Notes: generated by a model not told the origin, from the sequence alone. A stretch of DNA of 64,000 bases from Spiroplasma ixodetis Y32 (GCF_030316605.1 NZ_CP127039.1:1674001-1738000), one strand, 5' to 3'. Counted from the first letter of the stretch, positions 42,291-53,366 are shown. Numbers and translations: made by a program.

Positions 42291-42899
42291 ATGGGAAATT
42301 TATCTAGTCAATGATGAATGTTAGCGCTTATAGGAGTAGTTTTAATAATTTTTATTTTTACAACCATTTCAGCAAAAAAGAAGAAAAAAGAAGAGAAAAA
42401 ACAACGTCAAAAAGAAGTAAAAAATATTATTAAATCCTTTATGCGTGATGAATTAAAATTGCAACATAAAACAGTAGAATTTGAACAAGTAGTTTCACGT
42501 AGTAGTAAAAAATATCGCTATCGTGATGTTTTTGATGTAATTGTAAAATTATATGATTCTAAGAAAAATGATTTATTTGCAACTAAAGCATTTGAGGTAG
42601 AAGGGTTTACTAAGCAATTATCAAAGAAAGAATTTGAAATAATTTGAAAAGTAAATTGCGAATTAGATTTAGAAGAAACACTTAAGAAAATTGAAATGTC
42701 AAAAAAACGTAGTGGTAAAATTAAAATAAAAAGAAAGACAGCAGAAGAAAAAGCAGCAATTAAAAATGAAAATGAAGCCGTTAAACTTGCAATTGAAGAA
42801 GAACGTTTACAAAATAAAGAAAATAAAAAACGTGCTAAAAATTTAGAAAAACCTAAAATTGCAATTCATGATAAATTTTCTGGATGAAAAGATAAATAA
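42291..42899 (+). CDS. Membrane-anchored Lys-rich protein, unknown
   Basis: 202 residues with one N-terminal TM (WWMLALIGVVLIIFIFTTI), then a highly charged stop-transfer KKKKKEEKKQRQKEVK, a ~90-residue globular part, and a C-terminal Lys/Glu coiled coil ending HDKFSGWKDK. It is probably anchored with the soluble part in the cytoplasm. The family is not recognised. It begins 21 bp after the 93-aa gene with GAGGA. Confidence 0.65.
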
Positions 42900-42935
42900 A
42901 TCTTTATTTTTAAGTAGGCAATTGGGTGATATGTA

Positions 42936-44690
42936 ATGAAAATTTATAAAGATGATTATAAGCATTTCCGTATTTGTCGAAAACTTTCATGATTTTTAAA
43001 TGCAAAAAATTATGCTTTAGCTAAGCATTTAATTGAAGAGAAAAAGATAATAAATTTTGTTGAATTAACTCATACTAAAACAAGTAGTAAATTTAAATCT
43101 AATTTAATTACTATTTCTGATTTAGACGATGATACATTTGAAAATAATTATAATGAAGAAGATGATTCTGAATTTTATCTTGGTGAAACAATTGCAGACG
43201 GTATTGAAACTGGGCACTATGCTCAAGAATATTTTAAAGTAAAATATTCTTGTTTTAATTTTGAGTCTGAACCGGGTAATAATGTCATAGAAATTATTAA
43301 TAATAAAGAGTATGATGTTTTATTTGAACCAAGATTTGAATATCAGGGCTGTGTTACTAAGTGTGATATTTTAAAACGAAATAATGATGGTTGGGATTTA
43401 ATTGAAGTAAAAGCAGTAACTTGAGTTAAAGAAGAACATATGTGAGATTTACTTTATCAGTATGATATTTTAACTAAATGTGGAATTAAAGTAGTTAATA
43501 CTTATATTATGTATTTAAATAATAATTATGTTAAGAAAGAAAAAATAGATTTAAATGAATTATTTATTGTTAATGGATCAACTTGACAAAAAAGTCCTAA
43601 TACTAAAAAAAGTTTTAGTCTTTTTGAATCAATTCAAGATGAAATTTTAAATAATAATTTGAAATTACAATATGAAAATATTAAGAATATTATTGAAATT
43701 AGTGATATTGACGAAATAGTTAAATTATTAACTTTACCTTATTGTCATGAAAATAGTAATCAATTTTGTCCTCATATTTTTAAATATTTTTCTATTCATA
43801 ATACTATTTTTGAATTATATCGTTTAAGAAAAACTAAGAAAGCATTGTGATATTATGAAGAAGATTTGTTAGAAATTAATGATGAAAGATTATTACCATT
43901 TTTAACAAAGTCTAATTTACATTTAAGACAATATGATGTAATTAAAAATGGTGAAAAATTAATTGATGGCAATAAATTTGTTGATTTAAAAATTGAATAC
44001 AAAAAGTACCAATATCCAATTTATATGTATGATTTTGAGACTATGAAATCTGCAATACCTAAATTTAAAAATAGTAAACCATATCAACAAATTCCTTTTC
44101 AATATTCTGTCCATGTATTATTAGCACCCGATTTTGATTTTAAAACTTATAAATCAATTAAACATTATGAATTTTTAGCAGATGGCAATGATGATCCAAG
44201 AGAAATGTTAACAAAAAAATTATGTCATGATTTAATTAATATTCATGGTAAGGGTACGTATGTTGCTTATAATCAATCATTTGAGAAATCTGTTCTTAAA
44301 AAATTAGCTTATTATTATCCTCAATATAAAAATAAATTATCATTAATTCATGATGGTACTATTGATTTACAAGATTTTTTTAAAGAGTTTAAAATTTATA
44401 AAGAACAGTTTTATGGTTCTTTTTCAATTAAAAAAACTTTACCAGCATTTGAACCTTCCTTTTCTTATGAAGGATTAGTTATTAAAAAAGGAGATATGGC
44501 ATCAGAAGTTTTTCGTAGAAGAGTTGAAAATAACATTAGTTTAACTAATTGAATTCATAATTTTCGTGAAAATATGTTAAAATATTGTGCTCAAGATACT
44601 TTAGGTATGGTAGTATTATTCTGACATGTAAAAAATATTATTGAAATGTACAAAGCAAAAATTGAGGGCGAAAATTATGAAAAAATTTAA
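42936..44690 (+). CDS. DUF2779-type protein with PD-(D/E)XK and DEDD-like nuclease features
   Basis: A 584-residue protein. The N-terminal half looks like a Cas4/RecB-type PD-(D/E)XK nuclease: GHYAQEYFKVKYS, GCVTKCDILKRNND, then DLIEVKAVT (D ... E-x-K). The C-terminal half shows a DEDD exonuclease-like order: MYDFETMKS, YVAYNQSFEKSVLKK, LQDFFKEF, CAQDTLGMV. This pairing is typical of DUF2779 proteins. A CPH cysteine region (LPYCHENSNQFCPH) may bind metal. It overlaps fmt by 14 bp, indicating co-transcription. Substrate and pathway are unknown. Confidence 0.78.
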
Positions 44691-45624
44691 AATTTTATTT
44701 ATGGGTTCTTCTTTTTTTTCTGAAAATATTTTAAAAACATTGTTATTAACAATGAAAAATGAAATTGAAATAGTTGGTGTTGTTTGTCAGCCAGATCGTA
44801 AAATTGGTCGTAAACAAGAAGTTGTTCCTTTAGCAATTAAACAATTGGCACAAGAATATCAAATCCCTGTTTTCCAACCCGAAAATATTATTGAAAGTTT
44901 AAAAGATTTACAATTATTAAATATTGATGTTATTCTTACTTGTGCTTATGGTCAATTTTTACCAAAAGCAATTTTAAATTTACCAAAATATAAATGTTTA
45001 AATATTCATGCTTCATTATTACCATCATTGCGTGGTGGTGCCCCTATTCAATGAGCAATTATTAATGGATTACAAACTACTGGTATTACATTAATGAAAA
45101 TGGTAAGTAAAATGGATGCAGGAGCAATTTATGTTCAAGAACAAATTTCAATTGGTATTGAGGATACATATACTTCTTTAGTTAATAAGTTGATAACTTT
45201 AGCACAAAATATGTTAATAAAATATTTATTAAAAATCATTAATAATGAAATACAAGAGCAAGAACAAGATGAAAATAAAGTAACTTTTGGTTTAAATATT
45301 AAAAGAAGTGATGAAAAAATTAATTGAAATCTTTCAGCACAATTAATTTCATGTCATGTTCGCGGATTGTATAATACACCAATTGCTTATACTACGTTGA
45401 ATGATAATATATACAAAATTCATCAAGTAGCAGTAACTAATGAATTATCAAATGCTCTGCCAGGAACAATTGTTGCAATAAATAAATTAGGTATTATTGT
45501 TGCCACTAAAACTAATAACATAGTAATTAAAGTTATTCAACCAGCAGGTAAAAAAGAAATTATAGCAGCTTGTTACTATGGTTCTAAAATTAATCCAATT
45601 GCAATTGGTTTTATCTTTAAATAG
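44677..45624 (+). CDS. fmt: Methionyl-tRNA formyltransferase
   Basis: A 315-residue enzyme that formylates initiator Met-tRNA with 10-formyl-THF. KILFMGSSFFSENIL (N-terminal fold), VVCQPDRKIGRKQ, LTCAYGQFLP, and the catalytic NIHASLLPSLRGGAPIQWAI with the Asn/His of the SLLP motif. The C-terminal OB domain follows at ~residue 205. TGA Trp codons occur after PIQ and KIN. Length is normal. It overlaps the preceding nuclease gene. Confidence 0.94.
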
Positions 45625-45666
45625 TAAAAAAATAACTAATATTTTTTGGTAATCTAGGAGGAAAAG

Positions 45667-46248
45667 ATGTATCGTTTTCGCTCAATTAAATATTTAGCAA
45701 TGACTGGTATTATTACTGGTTTATTAGTAACAATTGGTTATTGTTCAACTTTTCTTTTTGGTTGAGCAATTACTAGTTTATTTGGTGGAAATTCTACTTT
45801 GCAATTATTTGATGCTGTTTTTATTCCATTTTGTGCTTTTTTTGAAGGGCCAATGCTGTTATTTGCAGGACCAATTGCGGGTGGCATTTTTGATTTAATT
45901 AGTGGTGTTAAAATTGTGGTTATTCCTATTACAATTTTTATTAGAATTTTAATGTTTTTTGTTATTAAGTTATTAATTAATAAATATTGATGAAGTACTG
46001 TTTATACTTTCTTTTTTGCTGCTATTTTATTACTTATTTACCCATTGTCTTATTTAGTAATTTATCAAGATTATGCTATTACAGTTAATGAATTAATTAC
46101 TGATAGTATTCAAGCTATCTTTGCTTATTTTGTTGCTATTCCACTTTATTATGCTCTTAGTAAAAATAAAATTAGATCAAATTATAGTTTTTGGAATGAT
46201 CAAGAATTTGATTATTTAAAAAATAAAAAAATAACTGTTTTAGAATAG
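45667..46248 (+). CDS. Integral membrane protein, ECF transporter S-component-like
   Basis: 193 residues with about five or six TM helices: YLAMTGIITGLLVTIGYC, LQLFDAVFIPFCAFFEGPML, FAGPIAGGIFDLISGV, IPITIFIRILMFFVIKLL and others. The size, the GPIAGGIFDLISG pattern and the short cytoplasmic C-terminus fit a substrate-binding S component of ECF vitamin/nucleoside transporters. The substrate cannot be deduced. AGGAGGAAAAG precedes the ATG. Confidence 0.68.
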
Positions 46249-46320
46249 TTTACTTATTATCAAATATTTATATTTATTATAGATAATATGGTTTAATTTT
46301 ATAAACTTAATATAAGTTTA

Positions 46321-46375
46321 TACCCATTTACTTAAGTTTTAAAGTAAAGGGTTCTTAATTAAAATAAGGAGAAAA
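46321..46375 (+). promoter_or_regulatory. Leader hairpin of a decayed membrane-protein gene
   Basis: TACCCATTTACTT...AAGTAAAGGGTT forms a stem just before AAGGAGAAAAAGG and the ATG at 46383. It is the third member of the leader family seen at 6069 and 22892. Confidence 0.48.
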
Positions 46376-46382
46376 AGGTTTT

Positions 46383-46670
46383 ATGAATAAAAAAATTAAA
46401 AAAAGTAATTAAAAATCATATAATGGATCCAACACCATCTGAAACAGTTATTGGAACTACTGTTCTTTCTGCTGCTGCTATTAGTGGTATTATGATTGGA
46501 GCTGGTGGTGGTGCACCTGTTATTGTTCCTGCGCTTGTTGGGGTGGTATTATTGCAGTGGGAACGGTTTCTGCTATGACATATATAGTAGAAAAAATCAA
46601 TGAATCAGAAAATAATAGTGTTATTGAAGGTAGTAAATCTCAAACAAAGAGATTAACATCAGTAATATAG
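46383..46670 (+). pseudogene. Decayed small glycine-rich membrane protein
   Basis: MNKKIKKSN then TAA; in another frame MDPTPSETVIGTTVLSAAAI, SGIMIGAGGGAPVIVPALVG, and after another frame change IIAVGTVSAMTYIVEKINES to a TAG. Two frameshifts (near 46410 and 46540). The product would have had two hydrophobic Gly/Ala-rich segments and a basic tail. Not recognised. Confidence 0.5.
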
Positions 46671-46750
46671 ATAAATTAATATAATGAAATATTATTTTTA
46701 ATATTTAATTAATAATAAAAAAATGAATATAATAATTATTATTTTTTTTA

Positions 46751-47691
46751 GGCTTTTCTCCCTTTATGTACTATTTTTAAATTTTATGACATAAATGCTG
46801 AGAAAAGCCTATCTACGGACTTCTCCCCACATTTTTAAATGAAACATAGCATTACAGTTTCAAAAGTAGGTATCTTGTTGAATTTATATGCAGCTTCTTT
46901 GGCATATAAATGAACATGATGTTTTGCAACTTTGATATGTGTTTTAAATGTTCTTCGTATATGTTTTCATACTGATTCAATTTGATTGGTATTTACGCCA
47001 ATTTTTGAAACATAACCATCTTGATGGTTAACTGTTTTGTGATTAGGGAAAAGTGATTTGAAATCACGATATCCTTTTCAAGAATCAGTATGTACATCAC
47101 ACTTTGAAGAAATATGGTTTCTTGCAAACTGCAAAAGATTTTTACTTTTTGCGTTTTTGATTACTTTCACAATTAAATTATTGGTTGTTTTTTCATAAAT
47201 CCCAACAATTAATGTTTTATTTATCAAAGATATTCCTTGTTTTTTAAAACCCATATGTGAAAGATACATTTCATCCATTTGCACTATGCCCTCAACAATA
47301 AATTGATGTTCTTGTTTGGCAATACGATTTCTGATTTCATGACCCATTCTTCAAGCAGTTTTCAAAGTCACACCCAATTCTTTTGCAACATCAGTTGATG
47401 TAATTCCATGTTTGGTGTTTATTCATCTAAAGATGAGATAAAATCAAAATCTCAAAGGTGTTTGTGACTTGTAAAAAATGGTACCATGAAGAATACTAAA
47501 TGTTTGATGACATTTCAAACATCTTATTCTTCTTAAATTAGAAGTATTCAAACTTGTTCAAGAACACATGATACATTTGTTTTTCTTCAAACTTGCTATA
47601 TATTTTAAACAATCCTGTTCTGTTTGAAAAGCATTGTTGAACTCATTCAATTTCATTGTTTCCTCCACAAGTACATGTGGGGAGAAGTCCG
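46751..47691 (-). mobile_element. IS1595-family element, copy 6
   Basis: 941 bp in reverse orientation, tail at the left. Perfect 8-bp target duplication TTTTTTTA (46743-46750 and 47692-47699). Confidence 0.92.
46835..47656 (-). CDS. IS1595-family DDE transposase, copy 6
   Basis: 273 residues, intact. KKQGISL replaces KKQGRSL near the catalytic Asp; other key residues are unchanged. Confidence 0.88.
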
Positions 47692-47701
47692 TTTTTTTAT
47701 T

Positions 47702-48554
47702 TTAAATAATAGTTAGCGTATATTCACTATTAAATTGAATTTCACCAATTGAAAATTTTACTTTAATAACATCACCTTTTGCAAAATAAGTTCCATCATT
47801 TACGGACTTACTTACTTTAACTTTAAAGTGGTCACCTTGTTTCATAAGATCAGCAATTCTTTCTCCTAAAGAATAAATTGGACTTTTTAGATAGTTTGTT
47901 AAATCTGTATCAACTAATAATTTTGATTTAGGTTGTTCAATTTTAAATTCTGGAATATCATTAAAGTTATTTAATCATATGTTAGATGTGGTTGGTAATT
48001 TAGGTAATACAAGACCATCATTTGGTTTGGATAAAATATTTAATAAATAATTCTCAGATAATTGTTTATTATTTTTTTCAAAAAATATAGTTACTGTACC
48101 ACCTGTAATTATATAATCTGTATGATCTATTTTTTATTAATTATTGGTGAGTAAAATTTAACTTTCATGTTAATGGATTGTGTATCACTATGTTTAAAAA
48201 GTCTATATTTTCCTTGACCACTAACTGCTTTTAATTTTAAAATATCAACTAAAAAGTTAGCAGCATCAGCAGATTTAGCTTTAACAGTTTTGCTATCATT
48301 CTCTAATAAATTGCTGGCAGTAATATTGTTTAGTTTAATAGAGTTTCATTTTGTTAATTTAGTTATATTATTTTGATAGATATCTAATTTGATTGTTGAA
48401 TTATTATTTGAATCTAAAAAATTAAAATCTTTTTGTACTTGCATATTCATTTTTAGATTATCATCTGATTTTGACATGCAATGAGTGAACTTGTACTAAC
48501 TGTTGTTAAAAGAACTGCTGTCATTAATTTAAATAAAGTTTTCATATTTTTCAT
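47702..48554 (-). pseudogene. Lipoprotein pseudogene (two frameshifts)
   Basis: MKNMKTLFKLMTAVLLTTVS then SSLIAC, a lipobox. One frame change right after the Cys and another near 48135 are needed to continue: SDDNLKMNMQVQKDFNFL, KAKSADAANFLVDILKL, then TDYIITGGTVTIFFEKNNKQ, PTTSNIWLNNFNDIPEFKI, SLGERIADLMKQGDHFKVKV and FAKGDVIKVKFSIGEIQFN. The product would have been a ~280-residue surface lipoprotein. AAGGAGAAAG precedes the start. IS1595 copies 6 and 7 flank it on both sides. Confidence 0.72.
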
Positions 48555-48613
48555 ATTTTTTCTTTCTCCTTTTAAATCTAGAAAAATTTTAGTTATTTTT
48601 AATATTTTATTAA

Positions 48614-49554
48614 GGCTTTTCTCCCTTTATGTACTATTTTTAAATTTTATCACATAAATGCTGAGAAAAGCCTATCTACGGACTTCTCCCCACATTTTTA
48701 AATGAAACATAGCATTACAGTTTCAAAAGTAGGTATCTTGTTGAATTTATATGCAGCTTCTTTGGCATATAAATGAACATGATGTTTTGCAACTTTGATA
48801 TGTGTTTTAAATGTTCTTCGTATATGTTTTCATACTGATTCAATTTGATTGGTATTTACGCCAATTTTTGAAACATAACCATCTTGATGGTTAACTGTTT
48901 TGTGATTAGGGAAAAGTGATTTGAAATCACGATATCCTTTTCAAGAATCAGTATGTACATCACACTTTGAAGAAATATGGTTTCTTGCAAACTGCAAAAG
49001 ATTTTTACTTTTTGCGTTTTTGATTACTTTCACAATTAAATTATTGGTTGTTTTTTCATAAATCCCAACAATTAATGTTTTATTTATCAAAGATCTTCCT
49101 TGTTTTTTAAAACCCATATGTGAAAGATACATTTCATCCATTTGCACTATGGCCTCAACAATAAATTGATGTTCTTGTTTGGCAATACGATTTCTGATTT
49201 CATGACCCATTCTTCAAGCAGTTTTCAAAGTCACACCCAATTCTTTTGCAACATCAGTTGATGTAATTCCATGTTTGGTGTTTATTCATCTAAAGATGAG
49301 ATAAAATCAAAATCTCAAAGGTGTTTGTGACTTGTAAAAAATGGTGCCATGAAGAATACTAAATGTTTGATGACATTTCAAACATCTTATTCTTCTTAAA
49401 TTAGAAGTATTCAAACTTGTTCAAGAACACATGATACATTTGTTTTTCTTCAAACTTGCTATATATTTTAAACAATCCTGTTCTGTTTGAAAAGCATTGT
49501 TGAACTCATTCAATTTCATTGTTTCCTCCACAAGTACATGTGGGGAGAAGTCCG
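48614..49554 (-). mobile_element. IS1595-family element, copy 7
   Basis: 941 bp in reverse orientation with tail. The flanks TTTATTAA and TTAAATAT do not match, and the right flank is an ISLre2 remnant, so this copy has recombined or lost one flank since insertion. Confidence 0.9.
48698..49519 (-). CDS. IS1595-family DDE transposase, copy 7
   Basis: 273 residues, intact. It differs at EAIVQMDE (Ala for Gly) two residues before the conserved QMD. All catalytic residues are present. Confidence 0.88.
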
Positions 49555-50406
49555 TTAAATATTTACAATGATTATATTCGTTTAAATATTTTTCTTTATT
49601 GCCAGCCATTATTCCAAGATATAATGTTCTAATTAAATGAAATTTATCTAAAACAAACTGAGCACCTAAATAATCAGCAACTTCTTTAATTCATCCTGCA
49701 CTATCACCACAAATAATAATTTTGGCTTTTTGAATGTTTTCATAAAATTTTTGACAATGTTCTTTAACAAATTCAGCAGTTTTTTTAACTCCAATTGCTG
49801 TTTTTGTTGGTCTTATAATAACTTTTACTCTTTTATTTTGTACTTTGTGATTAATATTATCTGTATATGTTACTATTAATCGTACCTTTACGTTGAAAAT
49901 CTCAAAATTTTCGATGTCCATCATCAATTGCTACAAAAATAGGTTGATTTTTTTCTAATTTTACTTTTTCTGGATTTGCTTCAACTATTTTAAAATTTTT
50001 AAAAACTCTATGAATAGTACTAAGACTAATACCTGCTTTTTTACAAATAACACGAATATCTCTGTATCTTTTTCCATCAGCAAAATTTTCAATAATAGTT
50101 TCTTCAATATCTTCACCAATTCTTTTATATTTTGGAAATTCTAGTATTTCATCAAGTAAACATACTCGAAACTCATTTTTGCAATTTTTCATCAAAATAT
50201 TCATAAATTCTTCTTTTATAAGTTACCATTCCATATAATGTTTTTCTTGTTCGATATTGATAATCAACAATTTTATATTTCTTTTTATCTCTTGTTTTTT
50301 TTATTCTTCAATCTCATTTTTCTCACTTATTTTTAAAATGTTCTAAAACTAATTTATCAATTTTAGGATATTGTTCTCTATGATTTCATCGATAATTAAA
50401 TTCCAT
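49555..50406 (-). pseudogene. ISLre2-family transposase, truncated and frameshifted
   Basis: It starts MEFNYRWNHREQYPKIDKL with GGAGA upstream and is ~85% similar by eye to 36078-37199. An extra T near 50178 shifts the frame after KLQKW; a deletion near 49885 in the KFWDFQRKG region shifts it again. It is cut at LNEYNHCKYL by IS1595 copy 7, so the last ~110 codons are missing. Confidence 0.82.
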
Positions 50407-50467
50407 GCTATTCTCCTGACTATTTTTAAAATTTCTAAATTTATTGTAAATATTTTTAAAAAATTAA

Positions 50468-51408
50468 CAGACTTCTCCCCACATGTACTTGTGGAGGAAA
50501 CAATGAAATTGAATGAGTTCAACAATGCTTTTCAAACAGAACAGGATTGTTTAAAATATATAGCAAGTTTGAAGAAAAACAAATGTATCATGTGTTCTTG
50601 AACAAGTTTGAATACTTCTAATTTAAGAAGAATAAGATGTTTGAAATGTCATCAAACATTTAGTATTCTTCATGGCACCATTTTTTACAAGTCACAAACA
50701 CCTTTGAGATTTTGATTTTATCTCATCTTTAGATGAATAAACACCAAACATGGAATTACATCAACTGATGTTGCAAAAGAATTGGGTGTGACTTTGAAAA
50801 CTGCTTGAAGAATGGGTCATGAAATCAGAAATCGTATTGCCAAACAAGAACATCAATTTATTGTTGAGGGCATAGTGCAAATGGATGAAATGTATCTTTC
50901 ACATATGGGTTTTAAAAAACAAGGAAGATCTTTGATAAATAAAACATTAATTGTTGGGATTTATGAAAAAACAACCAATAATTTAATTGTGAAAGTAATC
51001 AAAAACGCAAAAAGTAAAAATCTTTTGCAGTTTGCAAGAAACCATATTTCTTCAAAGTGTTATGTACATACTGATTCTTGAAAAGGATATCGTGATTTCA
51101 AATCACTTTTCCCTAATCACAAAACAGTTAACCATCAAGATGGTTATGTTTCAAAAATTGGCGTAAATACCAATCAAATTGAATCAGTATGAAAACATAT
51201 ACGAAGAACATTTAAAACACATATCAAAGTTGCAAAACATCATGTTCATTTATATGCCAAAGAAGCTGCATATAAATTCAACAAGATACCTACTTTTGAA
51301 ACTGTAATGCTATGTTTCATTTAAAAATGTGGGGAGAAGTCCGTAGATAGGATTTTCTCAGCATTTATGTGATAAAATTTAAAAATAGTACATAAAGGGA
51401 GAAAAGCC
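50468..51408 (+). mobile_element. IS1595-family element, copy 8
   Basis: 941 bp with tail. The first bases are CAGAC instead of CGGAC. Perfect 8-bp target duplication AAAATTAA (50460-50467 and 51409-51416). Confidence 0.92.
50503..51324 (+). CDS. IS1595-family DDE transposase, copy 8
   Basis: 273 residues, intact. Asp-to-Tyr at CYVHTDS lies next to, not at, the catalytic Asp. Zinc ribbon and DDE residues are preserved. Confidence 0.88.
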
Positions 51409-51542
51409 AAAATTAATTTACTGGTTTATTATATACATTTATAAGTGTAATTTAAAATTAAATTAAAAAATTTTTAAAAAATAACTTTCATATTTAAAAT
51501 ATAATAAACAAGTTGAATATCATTAATAGTTATATGTACCAC

Positions 51543-51575
51543 AAAATAAACGCCTTTAATTTAGGCGTTTATTTT
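51543..51575. terminator. Rho-independent terminator, orphan
   Basis: AAAATAAACGCCT (51543-51555) and AGGCGTTTATTTT (51563-51575) form a perfect 13-bp stem. No intact gene precedes it on either strand; the nearest feature is IS1595 copy 8. A weaker relative lies at 33912-33943. Confidence 0.7.
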
Positions 51576-51656
51576 GCGTTTAAACACATACTTGTAAAAA
51601 TAATGAAAAATAGTACACTTTAGAAGTAAAATTAAGGAAAAAAGGAGTGATTTAAT

Positions 51657-51722
51657 ATGAAAACATGAATAAAAACAAAATTTGGGAGCGTGGCGAAGAT
51701 GTCGGTAACTAAAAAGTTTTAA
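51657..51722 (+). pseudogene. Start of a truncated gene at the plectrovirus-like junction
   Basis: ATG with AGGAGTG upstream reads MKTWIKTKFGSVAKMSVTKK and F to TAA, 21 codons. The host sequence ends after IKT at TTTGGGAGCG, the boundary of segment P3, so the rest of the frame is fortuitous. Probably a gene start cut by the virus-like segment. Confidence 0.4.
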
Positions 51723-52182
51723 AAATAGCTCCTTTCTTTTTTAAACCCTTAAATTAAAAATAAATGACAAAAGACGAGAATAAAAATCTTGTCTTTTTTT
51801 TGTAATTGTAAAATTTTAAAATTTTTAATAAACCTCTTTAGCACTATTATCAACACGTGTTAAGGAATTAAAAAAGTGAACTACAACACAGTTGTTAAAA
51901 ATAGTAGCTAGCATGTGGACTTGCATGAATAAATAATAAGTGGATGATGCCTAATAAAATATACTAACCATTTAATGGTAATTCTTGGGGTGGGAGCGAA
52001 TTGGAAACTAGTATATATAGACCTGTTGTAGGGACCTATTGTATTAATTCTATTCTTTATTTAACCAACCTTGCCACTCCCCAGTGAGCAAGTGTTGGTT
52101 TTATTTTTTATTTTTTTTGAAAAAATTTTTGGGCGAGAAAATAAATTTCAAACTTGTAAAAAAAATTGAGCGGTGCCGGTTC
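51681..52182. repeat. Plectrovirus-like non-coding segment, copy P3 (inverted)
   Basis: Inverted relative to P1 and P2, from TTTGGGAGCGTGGCG to GAGCGGTGCCGGTTC. It contains the same AAAGACGAGA...TCTTGTCTTT hairpin, AACACGTGTT and CTATATATA box. It lies directly upstream of the prophage operon. Confidence 0.55.
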
Positions 52183-52334
52183 AATTAAAATATTAATTTG
52201 CTAAACGCAAATTAAATAAATATTGAATCGAATGCCTCAATGTTTTTTAAAATTTCATAATTTATTTTTGAGCCCAGAATTTCTGGAATTAATAAAACGA
52301 ATAGTAGTATTATTAATAATCTAAAAATCAAAAT

Positions 52335-52368
52335 ATATGTTCTTTATGCTAGAAGCAACAGAACATAT
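52335..52368 (+). promoter_or_regulatory. Hairpin/operator-like palindrome before the prophage operon
   Basis: ATATGTTCT (52335-52343) and AGAACATAT (52360-52368) are perfect arms with an inner TGCT-AGA-AGCA stem. The structure ends a few bases before AGGAAAGG and the first ATG (52384). It could be a repressor operator or a 5'-UTR hairpin. Confidence 0.5.
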
Positions 52369-52383
52369 TAGGAAAGGATTATT

Positions 52384-52896
52384 ATGCAAATAGAATTTAA
52401 AAAAGAACAAATTATTAAAGATAAACCACAATCTATTCTTATTGATTATGGTGAATATAAATTACAATGTCCAAAATGAATGGTTAAAAATAATAGTTTT
52501 ATTGCTGATGATAAATATACATATTGAGTTTTTAATTTAGAAAATATTAAAAGAGAGTTAAGTGGTAATGAATTAATAAAATTATTAGAACCATATATTA
52601 AAGACCAAAAAATAATTGTTAATAAACCAATTGTTCCAAAAGAATATTATCTTAATGATATAAAACTTGAAACATTAACATTTTATGAACAGCATAATAG
52701 TTGATTTATGGGTGAAATAACTGATAACAAAACTAAAATTACTAATCCTTGTTTTAAATATAACATTACGTGAGGAGCAAACAGAAAAGGTTTTAAAATA
52801 AATAATCCATATAAACATGATGATTTACCAATTAATTATATAGTTACTTCTTATAAGGAAATTTCAACTCATAATGAAAAAGTATTTTTAATATAA
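52384..52896 (+). CDS. Phage early protein, unknown
   Basis: 170 residues: MQIEFKKEQIIKDKPQSILI, LQCPKWMVKNNSFIADDKYT, YWVFNLENIKRELSGNELIK, WGANRKGFKINNPYKHDD. Soluble mixed alpha/beta, with several TGA Trp codons. It is first of the prophage operon and its TAA overlaps the ATG of the RuvC/YqgF-like gene. Not recognised; a DNA-metabolism role is suggested only by context. Confidence 0.6.
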
Positions 52897-53366
52897 TGCA
52901 ATATGAATTAATTATTGGAATTGACCCTGCTGGAATTGGTAGTAATGGAATTGTTATTTATTCAAATGAAACTAATAATATTATCTTTAATGAAACATTT
53001 AAAACAAAAACTATTTTAGAAAGTAAAAAAATGTATAAAGAATATTTTGAATTAATTAAAAAAAATGAGACTAAAAAAATATTAGTTATTGTAGAAAATT
53101 TCTTTTTAAATTCAAAACAATTATTAACTAATCCGCTAGCAACCCCTAAAATTATTGGTGCTTTAATGATATTAGCAGAAGATGTTATGAACTGAGATTA
53201 TTTAGAAAGCGAAGCAAAAAATAAAATTAAAATAGAAAATTATAAAGGAAATATAAAATTAACAAAACATGAACAAGATGCATATAAGCATATTCAATAT
53301 TATTTAAGGAATTATAAAAATGAAAGAGAAAGCAAATTATGTCAAATTAACAGTAAAACTGAGTAA
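52896..53366 (+). CDS. RuvC/YqgF-like (RNase H fold) phage protein
   Basis: 156 residues. IIGIDPAGIGSNGIVIYSNE gives the first beta-hairpin and the Asp of an RNase H fold; IVENFFLN provides the second acidic residue (Glu) in the usual place; KLTKHEQDAYKHIQYYLRN carries the final His/Asp-x-x-D helix. This is the pattern of Holliday-junction resolvases of RuvC type found in phages. It is translationally coupled to the genes on both sides. Function is inferred from the motif pattern. Confidence 0.7.

Noticed and set aside
41988..42899. Toxin-antitoxin pair (93-aa and 202-aa genes)
   Set aside because: The second protein is membrane-anchored with a coiled coil and the spacing is ordinary; no toxin catalytic motif is visible.
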